Shown one piece after another: positions 24,727-32,237 of a DNA stretch of 64,000 nucleotides (position 1 is the stretch's first letter; every line of letters begins with the position of its first letter). Made by a program: the position numbers and the translations under genes. This DNA comes from Terracoccus sp. 273MFTsu3.1 (GTDB lineage: Bacteria; Actinomycetota; Actinomycetes; Actinomycetales; Dermatophilaceae). The notes beneath the pieces are model-generated. The model was given only the letters and a program-made list of their open reading frames with translations, did no database searches and was not told the origin of the DNA. The stretch covers positions 310,001 to 374,000 of the forward strand of contig NZ_KB911820.1 in assembly GCF_000383675.1 (NCBI RefSeq), in the 5' to 3' direction.

Positions 24727-24831
24727 GGCTCCTCCTGAGGTGGTCGTCATGCCACCACGTCGAACGGCACTCTCGCATCTCGACACCCCGGCGCCGATCG
24801 TCCGCGCGGAAGGGACGACAGGCCGAGCTGC

Positions 24832-26130
24832 CTAGGCGGTGCGGGCCGCGGCGAGGTCGGCCACCGCGGGCTCGGCGGATGTCCGAGCCGTGCGGCCGTG
24901 GGCGGCATGCCGGGCGAAGTCGGTCACGACCTGTGCTGCCTTGCGCCGCGACGGCATGAAGCGCAGGAAGAAGGTCAGCCGCAGCACCCACGCCACCCAG
25001 CCGGTGAAGGGGATGCCGTAGAGCTCGGAGATGGAGCGGCCGACCCCGAAGGAGGCCGCCTGCCCGAGGCCGCGGTACGCGAACGGCCGGGTCGAGCGAC
25101 CCCGCAGCGTCCGCGCGAGGTTGCGTCCGACGTGCTCGCCGCCCTTGATCGCCCAGAGCGCGTTGGCCGGGACGGGTGCGCCGGTGGTCGGGTGGACGAC
25201 GCACGCCGCGTCGCCGGCAGCCCAGACGCCGTCGACGACGGAGAGGTCGGGGCGGGTCACGAGCCGGCCGCGCGGGTCGCGGTGGGTGTCGAGTCCCGGG
25301 ACGTTCACGGGCCGCTGTCCGATCGTGGCGATGACGGTGCTCGCCGGGAGGCTCGTCCCGTCGGAGAGGTAGGCATGGTTCTCCGTCACCGACGCGAGGC
25401 GCACTCCCAGCCGGACCCGGACACCGAGACGCCGCAGCTCCTGCTCGGCGCGGCGGGCCAGGCGGGGCTGCTCGTCGCGCAGCTCAGGCAGGATCGCGTC
25501 GCGGGAGTGGACGAGCTCGACCCGGAGGCGCGCTCCGCCGAGGTCCGCGACGGCCGCGGCCATCTCGACCCCGGCCATCCCGCCGCCGGCGACGACGACC
25601 GTGTGACGACGGAGGCCACGGTGCGCCGCCGCCTCACGGACCCGCTCGGTGAGGACGGCGATGTCGCCGGGCGCTCGCAGGGTGAAGCCGTGCTCCCCGA
25701 GGCCGGGCACCGCGGTCGCGGGCTCGCGGCCGCCGGTGCCGACGACCAGGGAGTCGAAGTCGAGCACCCGCTCCGCGGTCGACGTGTGGTCCGGGCCGGA
25801 CTCGTCGTCGGCGAGCACGTAGCGCACGACCCGTCGCTCGGCGTCGATGGCGGTCGCTCGTCCGAGGACGACGTGCGCGTGCGGCATCGCGTCGACGAGC
25901 GGAGTGCGGGTGCGGTCGTAGGGCAGCAGGCCGGCGAGCACCTCTCCGGTGAAGCCGTGAAAGCTGTGCGCGTCGTCCGCGCTGATGACGACGACCTGGA
26001 TGTCGCCGGCGCGGACGGCACCTCCGACGTGACGCATGAGACCGGCATACGCGTGGAGGGTGACGTAGCCGCCGCCGAGGAGGACGACGCGGTGTTGGGC
26101 GCGGTGGCCGCCCCGGACGAGTGTTGTCAC
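24832..26130 (-). CDS. NDH-2-like NAD(P)/FAD-dependent oxidoreductase
   Basis: The 432-residue flavoprotein has an FAD loop VVLLGGGYVTLHAY, a second nucleotide loop VVVAGGGMAGVEMA, and the FAD-closing VWAAGDAACV. A C-terminal amphipathic/hydrophobic segment (GWVAWVLRLTFFLRF) could attach it to the membrane, as in type II NADH dehydrogenases. The domain order is that of NDH-2, but the first loop is GGGYVT instead of GGGFAG. The GTG start overlaps the stop of the acyl-ACP-reductase-like gene (GTGA, 26127-26130), so they share a transcript and perhaps a redox pathway. Confidence 0.8.
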   Translation of the reverse strand: MTTLVRGGHRAQHRVVLLGGGYVTLHAYAGLMRHVGGAVRAGDIQVVVISADDAHSFHGFTGEVLAGLLPYDRTRTPLVDAMPHAHVVLGRATAIDAERRVVRYVLADDESGPDHTSTAERVLDFDSLVVGTGGREPATAVPGLGEHGFTLRAPGDIAVLTERVREAAAHRGLRRHTVVVAGGGMAGVEMAAAVADLGGARLRVELVHSRDAILPELRDEQPRLARRAEQELRRLGVRVRLGVRLASVTENHAYLSDGTSLPASTVIATIGQRPVNVPGLDTHRDPRGRLVTRPDLSVVDGVWAAGDAACVVHPTTGAPVPANALWAIKGGEHVGRNLARTLRGRSTRPFAYRGLGQAASFGVGRSISELYGIPFTGWVAWVLRLTFFLRFMPSRRKAAQVVTDFARHAAHGRTARTSAEPAVADLAAARTA

Positions 26131-27197
26131 GACGCCATCCCCAGCGCAGGGGTGGTCGCGCTCCGGCCGACGACGACCGGCCGGCCGAAGCTCGTCGGCT
26201 CCGCGGCCCGGAAGCCGAGGTGCGCGAGGTCGGCGGCCATGGCGCGCGTCCGGTCGACGAGCTCGAGCGTCGGCACGCCGATGGAGAAGTGGCCGCGGTG
26301 ACCGGTCAGGGCGAGGAGGGCGGTCTCGGCGAAGCACGCGTAGGAGCGGCCGTCGGGCAGGCCGATGTTGCCGCCGACGAGGCGCAGGCTCGGGATGTCG
26401 ACGACGCCGCCGTCGACGACGAGGACGTCGGGCCGCTCGTCGACGAGTGTCGGTGAGGTGTTGCGCGGCTGGGTCGCGTCGAGGACGACCGCGCCGGGCG
26501 CGAGGTGCCGCGCCTCGAGGAGCGCGTCGGCGGAGGCCGTGAGCAGGATGACGAGATCAGCCGTCGTGACGGCGTCCATCGTCGTCGCGGTGGTCGTCGG
26601 GACCTGGCGGCCGACGTCGGCGGCCAGGGCCTCGAGCCGGCCCGTCGACCGGGCCACCAGGGTGAGCCGGGCGACGGCGCCGTCGCGGGCGAGCAGCCGG
26701 GTCACGGCGGCACCGACGCTGCCGGTGGCTCCGACGATCGCGACGTGCGGGTCGGCCGCGTGGTCGACGGCGTCGCGCAGCAGGCGCCGGGCCTGGTCGT
26801 CGACGATCGCCGCGGTGAAGGCGTTGCCGTTCGTCACGCCGATGTCGGTGCGGCCGCGTAGCGAGACCCCGCCCGCGGTCACCGTGGCGGTCAGGGCGCC
26901 GAGCCCCACGACGTCGCAGCCGAGGGCGCGGGCCTTGTCGACCGCACGGTGAACGCGGGCCCGGCCTTCGCTGGGGGAGGTGAGCAGGTGGCGGGCCCCG
27001 AAGGGCACGAGCACGACGTGGCCGACGTGCGCGCCGCCGATGTGGATGCCGGCCATCGAGATCGGACGGAGCGGGAGCCGGCGCAGGGCGGCGTCGTAGA
27101 CCGGGTCCGGCACGCGGCCGAGCGGCGACCAGACGCGGGCGAGGTCCTCGCCGAGGCGGGCCCGCGGGTGGACGGTGAAGGCGAACGTGCTGCTCAC
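26127..27197 (-). CDS. Acyl-ACP-reductase-like (fatty-aldehyde-forming AAR-type) dehydrogenase
   Basis: The 356-residue protein has an N-terminal domain ending in RGRTDIGVTNGNAFTAAIV, a Rossmann nucleotide loop VAIVGATGSVGAAV (about residues 152-165), and a C-terminal region with DGGVVDIPS and SYACFAETALLAL (Cys288). This order resembles cyanobacterial long-chain acyl-ACP reductase (aldehyde-forming), where a Cys in the equivalent ACFAE region carries the acyl group; that comparison is from memory. No aldehyde-deformylating oxygenase gene is near, so alkane synthesis is not implied. It is co-transcribed with an NDH-2-like flavoprotein. GTG at 27197 is the start. Confidence 0.65.
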   Translation of the reverse strand: MSSTFAFTVHPRARLGEDLARVWSPLGRVPDPVYDAALRRLPLRPISMAGIHIGGAHVGHVVLVPFGARHLLTSPSEGRARVHRAVDKARALGCDVVGLGALTATVTAGGVSLRGRTDIGVTNGNAFTAAIVDDQARRLLRDAVDHAADPHVAIVGATGSVGAAVTRLLARDGAVARLTLVARSTGRLEALAADVGRQVPTTTATTMDAVTTADLVILLTASADALLEARHLAPGAVVLDATQPRNTSPTLVDERPDVLVVDGGVVDIPSLRLVGGNIGLPDGRSYACFAETALLALTGHRGHFSIGVPTLELVDRTRAMAADLAHLGFRAAEPTSFGRPVVVGRSATTPALGMAS

Positions 27198-27217
27198 GAG
27201 GTGCTCCTGTGGGGTCT

Positions 27218-27311
27218 GCGTATGCCGTGTGGCGCGGGGCGGCGCCGTTGCAGGAGAGGAGGAGCGGGCGGATGAGGTGATACCTCTGGGAACGGGTGGG
27301 ACGGCATACGC
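27218..27311 (+). repeat. Inverted motif pair between two divergent genes
   Basis: GCGTATGCCGT (27218-27228) and its exact complement ACGGCATACGC (27301-27311) flank 72 bases of the divergent promoter region between the AAR-like gene and the repeat-protein gene. The loop is too long for an ordinary terminator. Confidence 0.6.
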
Positions 27312-27346
27312 CCCGTGAATTGGGTACGCGTGCCTAGGCTGCCGTC

Positions 27347-27712
27347 ATGGCGACATCGCGCACGGGGAAGTGGTCGATCGCGTCGCGGGACTCGTTCCTG
27401 TCGATCGGGTCGACGGGGTCGGTGCTCTCGATCGGGAGCGTGGGGTCGGTGCTGTCGATCGGCAGCGTCGGGTCGTTCGCGTCGTTCCTGTCGATCGGGT
27501 CGTCGATGAGCATGACGTCGCTGCTGTCGAACATGTCGCGCCTGTCGGTGCTCTCGCACCAGAGCGACGGGTCGATCCTCTCGGCGCAGTCGCGGCGGGC
27601 GGTGCGCGGCTACCGCGTCAGCGGGACCTGGGTCGGCGGCGTGCCTACGAGGCCGGGGCGGCAGGGCGGTAGACGAGCCAGAGCGCGCCCGTGGGGGTCG
27701 GGGTCGCGCTGA
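27347..27712 (+). CDS. Small nonapeptide-repeat protein, possible beta-solenoid
   Basis: The 121-residue protein has a short N-terminus (MATSRTGKWSIASRDSFL) and then about six turns of a nine-residue repeat, consensus SIGSxGSVL, from about residue 19 to 75. The repeats decay into SNMSRLSVLS, HQSDGSILS and AQSRRAV, followed by a basic Gly/Arg tail. Regular Ser-Ile/Leu-Gly-Ser spacing suggests a small right-handed beta-helix with stacked Ser and Leu ladders. The ATG lies 6 bases after TAGGCT with no ribosome binding site. The last 68 bases overlap the convergent reductase gene. I do not know a function; similar short repeats exist in other actinobacteria as far as I recall. Confidence 0.6.
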   Translation: MATSRTGKWSIASRDSFLSIGSTGSVLSIGSVGSVLSIGSVGSFASFLSIGSSMSMTSLLSNMSRLSVLSHQSDGSILSAQSRRAVRGYRVSGTWVGGVPTRPGRQGGRRARARPWGSGSR

Positions 27713-28226
27713 CGAGGGTGAGGCGCTGCAGCTCGGGCAGGCCGTCGAAGAGGCGGCGGCCCTCGGGGTCGAGGACGGGCGCGACGGCCAGGTGCAGCTC
27801 GTCGACGAGGCCCTCTGCGAGAAGGGACTGTACGAGCTGGATGCTGCCGTGCACGCCGATGTCGTTGCCGGGCAGGGCTTTCAGGTCGCGGACGATCTCG
27901 GCGAGCGGTCCCCGGACGGCTTCGGCGTCGCCCCACTGCGTGCTGAGCGGGGTGGAGGTGACGACGTACTTCGTGACGCCGTTGATGAAGTCGGCGAAGG
28001 GCTGCTCGTCGGACGTCGGCCAGTAGCGGGCCCACTCGTCGTACATGTGCCGGCCGAGGAGCACGGCGTCCTGCTGCTCGATGAGCGCGGTCTCGCGCTC
28101 GATGAGGACGTCGTCGAAGGTCGGCGGCTGCGGCTTGTCGGGGTCGACGTCGGGCGGGAAGGAGCGGGTGGGGTCGTCGACGGAGCCGTCGAGCGAGGTG
28201 ATGACGTAGGCGACGATCCTGCGCAC
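27645..28226 (-). CDS. Dihydrofolate-reductase-like (RibD C-terminal) protein
   Basis: The 193-residue protein shows YVITSLDGSVDDP at the start, QDAVLLGRHMYDEWARYWP, KYVVTSTPL, DIGVHGSIQLVQSLLAEGLVDELHLAVAPV and GRRLFDG. This is the RibD_C/DHFR-like fold common in actinobacteria as stand-alone proteins. The real substrate is unknown, and they are not the housekeeping DHFR. The start is GTG at 28226. A second member lies at 32238. Confidence 0.85.
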   Translation of the reverse strand: MRRIVAYVITSLDGSVDDPTRSFPPDVDPDKPQPPTFDDVLIERETALIEQQDAVLLGRHMYDEWARYWPTSDEQPFADFINGVTKYVVTSTPLSTQWGDAEAVRGPLAEIVRDLKALPGNDIGVHGSIQLVQSLLAEGLVDELHLAVAPVLDPEGRRLFDGLPELQRLTLVSATPTPTGALWLVYRPAAPAS

Positions 28227-28245
28227 GGCGGTCTCCTGGTGGTCG

Positions 28246-28315
28246 GTGTCGAGGTCGGTGTCGTGGTCGGTGTCGTGGTCGGCGTGGCCGGGCTACGGTG
28301 TGGCCGGGCTACGGC
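28246..28315 (+). repeat. Short tandem repeats upstream of the reductase gene
   Basis: Three 12-bp units (GTGTCGAGGTCG, then GTGTCGTGGTCG twice, 28246-28281) are followed by two 16-bp units starting GTGGCCGGGCTACGG (28284 and 28300). The array fills the gap between two co-directional minus-strand genes and runs into the end of the glycosylase gene. Confidence 0.7.
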
Positions 28316-29409
28316 GCGGCCGGGCCGGTGGGAGTGAGCCCGAGCCACGCCGCGAGGTCGGCGACCTCGCGCTCGACGGCGGTCCGGATGGCCTTGGTGA
28401 AGCGGACGTCCTCGTGGACGGCGTTGACGACGAGAGTGCCGGCCTTGCGGTCGGCCTGGGCGTCGAGCTTCCCGACGAGACGGTCGTGGTGGAGGATCGG
28501 CAGCGCGAAGTAGCCCCAGCGCCGTTGGTCCTTGGGTTTGTACATCTCGAGGATGTACTCGAAGCCCCAGAGCTGCTCGGCGCGGACGCGGTCGTGGATG
28601 AGCCGGTCGAAGGGGCTGAGCAGCGCGGTGCGTCCCGTGAAGGTGTCGGCGACGTCGAGGTATGCCGGGTGGACGCGCCACGTGCCCGGCACGCCCTCGA
28701 CCTCGGCGGGCTCACCGGCGTCGCCGACGTAGTTGCCCTCACCGGGCATGACGGTGCCGGTGGCGCGGGCGATGCCGAGGGCGGCGAGGCGTCGCTCGTT
28801 GCGCTGGTCGATGGCCTGCTGGAGCGTGAGCCTCGGCAGGTCGGGCGGGTAGACGCGCTCGGGGAGGTCGAAGTAGCGCTGGCGTCCCTTGCGTCCGGCG
28901 ATGGCCACCTCGCCGCGCAGCGCGAGGGCCTCGAGCATCTTCGTGATGTTGCGGTTGTTCGTCCAGCCGGTCGAGGGCCAGGGGACGACGCTCGTGTCGG
29001 GGATGTCGCGGGAGAGGAGGGGCCCGTCGGCCTCGAGCGTGGCGAGGATGTCGCGGCGGAACGAGTCGTTGGCCTCGAGCCAGGTGGCCATGAAGGGATA
29101 GGGCTCGGCCTCGCGCACCTCGGCGATGACGGCGGGGATGTCGGTCGGGCTGCGCACGTAGGCGACGGTCTCGACGAGCGTGCGGTCGTGCTCGACGGCC
29201 TTCGTCAGGTCGGCGGGGTCGTAGGTGCGACCGAGCCGGCTCCACAGCACGAGGTCGGCGCTCGGCGCGATGGCCGCCGTGGGGTCGATCTGCAGGAAGG
29301 TCAGACGCTCGACGGTCTGCACGAGGTCGGTCGGGCGCGGCAGGTCGAGCAGCTGCGCGTGCACGGCGATGCGACATGCCTGCTCGACCGTGAGCTGGTG
29401 GGCCACCAT
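28309..29409 (-). CDS. YcaQ-like winged-helix DNA glycosylase (crosslink repair family)
   Basis: The 366-residue protein belongs to the HTH_42/YcaQ (AlkX) family. It has QLTVEQACRIAVHAQ at the start, TFLQIDPTAAIAPSADLVLW, WTNNRNITKMLEALALRGEV as a winged-helix part, and the C-terminal LLSPFDRLIHDRVRAEQLWG and LVGKLDAQADRKAGTL. The family unhooks DNA crosslinks; the catalytic QxQ/QxD-type motif may correspond to QIDP here. TAGCGT lies 7 bases before the ATG at 29409, with no ribosome binding site, so a leaderless mRNA is likely. Confidence 0.85.
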   Translation of the reverse strand: MVAHQLTVEQACRIAVHAQLLDLPRPTDLVQTVERLTFLQIDPTAAIAPSADLVLWSRLGRTYDPADLTKAVEHDRTLVETVAYVRSPTDIPAVIAEVREAEPYPFMATWLEANDSFRRDILATLEADGPLLSRDIPDTSVVPWPSTGWTNNRNITKMLEALALRGEVAIAGRKGRQRYFDLPERVYPPDLPRLTLQQAIDQRNERRLAALGIARATGTVMPGEGNYVGDAGEPAEVEGVPGTWRVHPAYLDVADTFTGRTALLSPFDRLIHDRVRAEQLWGFEYILEMYKPKDQRRWGYFALPILHHDRLVGKLDAQADRKAGTLVVNAVHEDVRFTKAIRTAVEREVADLAAWLGLTPTGPAAP

Positions 29410-29457
29410 GCCCGAGACGCTAGCCGAGCGCGGGGACAGGGCGAGGGATCCGGCCCA

Positions 29458-29499
29458 CGCATCCTCGGCGGCGCATCCTCGGCCGCGCATCCTCGGCCA
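29458..29499 (+). repeat. Three 14-bp tandem repeats
   Basis: Three head-to-tail units of CGCATCCTCGGC followed by GG, CG and CA (29458, 29472, 29486), then a partial GGCATCCG. They lie in the divergent promoter region between the glycosylase and the small membrane protein. Confidence 0.75.
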
Positions 29500-29578
29500 G
29501 GCATCCGAAGCGTGCGCTGGTTGGCACGCGGCATACGGCATCGCCGGGACCGGGCACGCGCGCGACTACTGTGGCGGC

Positions 29579-29782
29579 ATGGCAGGTGAGGTGCAGGCGC
29601 CCTTCTGGGCCAAGGTGATCGCGACGTTCACCGGGTGCGCGTCGATCGGGGCGCTCGCCGGGCTCATGGGCGGCGCGCTGACCAAGGATGTCGGCCGCGG
29701 TCTCGTCGTCGGCATCGTGGCCGGCCTGCTCGTCGCGCTGGCCCTCGTCATCCTCAAGCCGGATCGCATCCGCGGCGACTGA
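29579..29782 (+). CDS. Small hypothetical membrane protein
   Basis: The 67-residue protein has two predicted membrane helices (about residues 11-33, IATFTGCASIGALAG, and 39-58, GLVVGIVAGLLVALALVIL) with a short charged loop and a basic C-terminal end KPDRIRGD inside. Gly/Ala-rich packing faces suggest a helical hairpin or small oligomer. TACTGT lies exactly 6 bases before the ATG. No function recognised. Confidence 0.7.
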   Translation: MAGEVQAPFWAKVIATFTGCASIGALAGLMGGALTKDVGRGLVVGIVAGLLVALALVILKPDRIRGD

Positions 29783-29805
29783 CTGCTGCCTCGATCGCGA
29801 GGCGG

Positions 29806-30585
29806 TCAGGCCCGGTCGCGCCCTGACGGGGCCGCCACGTGCGCCAGCCGCCCCAGCCGGAGCCCCGGCACGAGCGCGGGGACGCGGGCGGCATACGCGT
29901 CGTAGTCCGCCCCGAAGGTGCGACGGAGGTCGCGCTCCTCGAAGCTGATGCCGACGGCGATGTAGCCGGTCGCGGCGACGGCGAAGAGCAGGTGTGGCGC
30001 GCTCATCCGCGGGGTCGCCCAGAACGCGAGCACCATCCCGGTCATCAACGGGTGCCGCACGATCGCGTGGAGCCCACCGACCTGCAGTGCCGCCGGTCCG
30101 TCGTCGGACGGAGTCGTCCGTGCGCCCCAGCCGGCCTGTCGGAGCCCGAGGAGCTCGAGGTGGTCGACCGCGAACGTCGCCGCGATCGCGAGCACCCAGC
30201 CCGCCGCGCACACCGACCAGAGCACGTATGACGCCGGCCCCTCGACCTCCCACACGACCTGGTCCCACGGCTGCCACAGCGCCAGCAGGAGCGCGAGGCA
30301 GACGTCGGTGGCGAGCACGTAGGTGGTGCGCTCGAGCTCGGCCGGGACCCATCGCCGGAGCCAGGCCTTCGCCGGGCGGCGCGCCATCACGGAGTGCTGG
30401 AGGGCGAAGAGCAGCAGGAGGGCGAGGTCGACGGCGACGGCCCGGCCGGTGCTCGTGCGCGCCGGACCGTCGACGGTGCGGGGGAGCAGCACGCCGGCGA
30501 GGAAGGCCATCGTCCACGCGGTGATGGCGACGAAGCCGCACCAGGCGGCGGCAGAGACGGCGAGGGGCACGATGCGTCGGGTCAT
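29806..30585 (-). CDS. mddA: Probable methanethiol S-methyltransferase (MddA-like, NnrU/ICMT superfamily)
   Basis: The 259-residue integral membrane protein has about six membrane helices. The conserved series is LQHSVMAR, ERTTYVLATD, LWQPWDQVVWEV, HLELLGLRQAGWG, HAIVRHPLMTGMVLAFWATPRMS, and GISFEERDLRRTFGADYDAY. This matches MddA, which methylates methanethiol to dimethyl sulfide with SAM; the HP near the second last helix and the EERDL motif are the SAM site of this superfamily. AGGAG just before the ATG at 30585 decides the start. The alternative is a generic isoprenylcysteine-methyltransferase-like protein. Confidence 0.75.
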   Translation of the reverse strand: MTRRIVPLAVSAAAWCGFVAITAWTMAFLAGVLLPRTVDGPARTSTGRAVAVDLALLLLFALQHSVMARRPAKAWLRRWVPAELERTTYVLATDVCLALLLALWQPWDQVVWEVEGPASYVLWSVCAAGWVLAIAATFAVDHLELLGLRQAGWGARTTPSDDGPAALQVGGLHAIVRHPLMTGMVLAFWATPRMSAPHLLFAVAATGYIAVGISFEERDLRRTFGADYDAYAARVPALVPGLRLGRLAHVAAPSGRDRA

Positions 30586-30639
30586 CTCCTCATGCTGTCC
30601 ACGGTCACTCCGCAGCACAGCCGTGGAACTACCCCACTT

Positions 30640-31659
30640 CTACGGGGTCCGGGCGACGTACCAGGCGGCCACCTGTGCGCGGGAGCTGAACCCGAGGCGC
30701 ATCCGGATCCGCTCGAGGTGCGACTCGGCGGACCGCTCGGTGATGCCGAGCCGGTCGGCGATCTGGCGGTTCGTCAGGCCCTCGGCGACCAGGGCTGCGA
30801 CCTCGGTCTGGCGCGTCGTCAGCCCGGTCGGCACCGCCCGGCGCACCCTCGGCAGGCCGAGGAAGCGCCGCACCTCGTCGACGACCGACTGCGCGTCGCC
30901 GATGGCGGGGAGGTGCGAGCGGCCCTCGAGCTCGACGAGCTCGGCACCCGGGATCGCCTGTGCGAGAGCGTGTCCCCCGGCCACGGGCGCCGCCCGGTCG
31001 CCGCGCCGGTGCAGCACGAGGGTCGGCGCGCGCACCTGCGCGAGCTGCGGGCTGACGTCGAGCTCGTAGGCGAGCCGCAGCAGCGCGACCGCCGTCTCGG
31101 CCGAGGAGGCAGCGCGTTGGTAGCGAGCGAGGGTGCGCCTCGTGCCCGCGTCCGTGTCGGGGGCGAACACGTCGGTGAGCAGGTCCGACCCGAGACCCCA
31201 GTGCGTGGCCAGCAGGCCGAGCACGTGCTGGCGGCTGTCGTCGTCGCCGATGGAGCTCCCGGTGGCCCAGCCGCCGTAGAGCACGAGGCGCGAGAGGGTG
31301 TCCGGCCGCTCGGCGGCCCACTGCACCGCCGCCGCCGCACCGAGCGACCAGCCCAGCAGGTCGAAGCGCTCCGCGCCGACCGCCTCGGCCACGGCAGCGA
31401 TCGTCGCGACCTCGAGGTCCATGGTGCGGGGGCCGTCGTAGGCGTCGGAGAGGCCGCAGCCCGGGCGGTCGTAGCGCACGAGCGTGCGTCCCGACGACAG
31501 CGCCTCGTGGAACATGCGCTCGGCCGGGATGGCCCACCCCATCTCGAGGTGGCTCAGCCATCCGGGGGCGACGACGAGGAACGGACCGCTGCCCGTGACG
31601 GCATACGCGACCCCCGTCCCGTCCGTCAGGGATGCCGTCCCCAGGCGCTGCGCGGCCAC
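30640..31659 (-). CDS. Alpha/beta hydrolase fused to a LuxR-type DNA-binding domain
   Basis: The 339-residue protein joins an alpha/beta hydrolase (residues 1-265: nucleophile in LLGWSLGAAAA, acid in HRRGDRAAP, His in EGRSHLPAIG) to a C-terminal LuxR HTH (LTTRQTEVAALVAEGLTNRQ, then RLGITERSAESHLERIRMRL). The triad looks complete, so the domain may bind and perhaps hydrolyse its signal, as in strigolactone- or HSL-like hydrolase sensors; that is inference. The GTG at 31659 follows GGAG. It is convergent to no partner, and lies between mddA and a SnoaL-like gene on the same strand. Confidence 0.85.
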   Translation of the reverse strand: MAAQRLGTASLTDGTGVAYAVTGSGPFLVVAPGWLSHLEMGWAIPAERMFHEALSSGRTLVRYDRPGCGLSDAYDGPRTMDLEVATIAAVAEAVGAERFDLLGWSLGAAAAVQWAAERPDTLSRLVLYGGWATGSSIGDDDSRQHVLGLLATHWGLGSDLLTDVFAPDTDAGTRRTLARYQRAASSAETAVALLRLAYELDVSPQLAQVRAPTLVLHRRGDRAAPVAGGHALAQAIPGAELVELEGRSHLPAIGDAQSVVDEVRRFLGLPRVRRAVPTGLTTRQTEVAALVAEGLTNRQIADRLGITERSAESHLERIRMRLGFSSRAQVAAWYVARTP

Positions 31660-31704
31660 GCTCTCCAGTGAACCGCACCGGGCGACGGCCGGCTCCGGGT
31701 GGGC

Positions 31705-32166
31705 TCAGCCGGCGTCGGTCGGCAGGGTCAGGCCCTCGCGCTCGTCGTCCCAGGCGGCGGCGCTGATCCGCCACCCGTCAGTCGTGCGGACGAGCTGGAT
31801 CGTCTTCATCCCTCGCCCGGTGAACGGCTCGCCCTCCTGCGTTCCGGCCTTGGCGTAGCTGCCGAACCAGTGCGCGATGTCGCCGAAGACCTCGACGCGC
31901 CCCGCGGCGGGCCACTCGCGGAAGTCGGTGAGCGAGCCGTCGGTCAGCAGCGCCTCGCGTGGTGCGATGAACTCCTCGACACCCATGACCGCGGGCTCCG
32001 TCCCGCACGTCCGCACGATGACGGCCTCCGGGAGCAGCAGCCCGCGCAGCAGGTCCATCCGCTCGGCGCAGCCGGGTCCCGAGACGAACGCCCCGAAGAA
32101 CGCGTCGACCATCCCCTCGATCGTCGCCCGGTCGGTGGTCGCGTCGTTCGTCAGCTCTGTCGCCAC
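31705..32166 (-). CDS. SnoaL/NTF2-like protein
   Basis: The 153-residue protein shows TIEGMVDAFFGAFVSGPGCA, VEEFIAPREALLTDGSLTDF, GDIAHWFGSY and GMKTIQLVRTTDGWRISAAA, the helix and curved-sheet pattern of NTF2-like proteins of the DUF4440 type. The family includes ketosteroid-isomerase-like enzymes and binding proteins; no catalytic pair can be named. TAGCGT lies 7 bases before the GTG at 32166. Confidence 0.75.
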   Translation of the reverse strand: MATELTNDATTDRATIEGMVDAFFGAFVSGPGCAERMDLLRGLLLPEAVIVRTCGTEPAVMGVEEFIAPREALLTDGSLTDFREWPAAGRVEVFGDIAHWFGSYAKAGTQEGEPFTGRGMKTIQLVRTTDGWRISAAAWDDEREGLTLPTDAG

Positions 32167-32237
32167 CGCCCACACGCTAGCCGCGTCACCCCACCGATGG
32201 CGTATGCCGGGTGCCCGGGTCCGTGTGGGAGGTGCCC

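Noticed and set aside
26127..27197. Alkane biosynthesis operon
   Set aside because: The AAR-like gene has no aldehyde-deformylating oxygenase or acyl-carrier partner nearby, so only the reductase resemblance is reported.
32202..32208. Motif copies read as a restriction or methylation target
   Set aside because: Over-representation is the opposite of the avoidance usually seen for restriction sites, and no methyltransferase-restriction gene pair is present in the window. It remains an untested alternative, not a claim.
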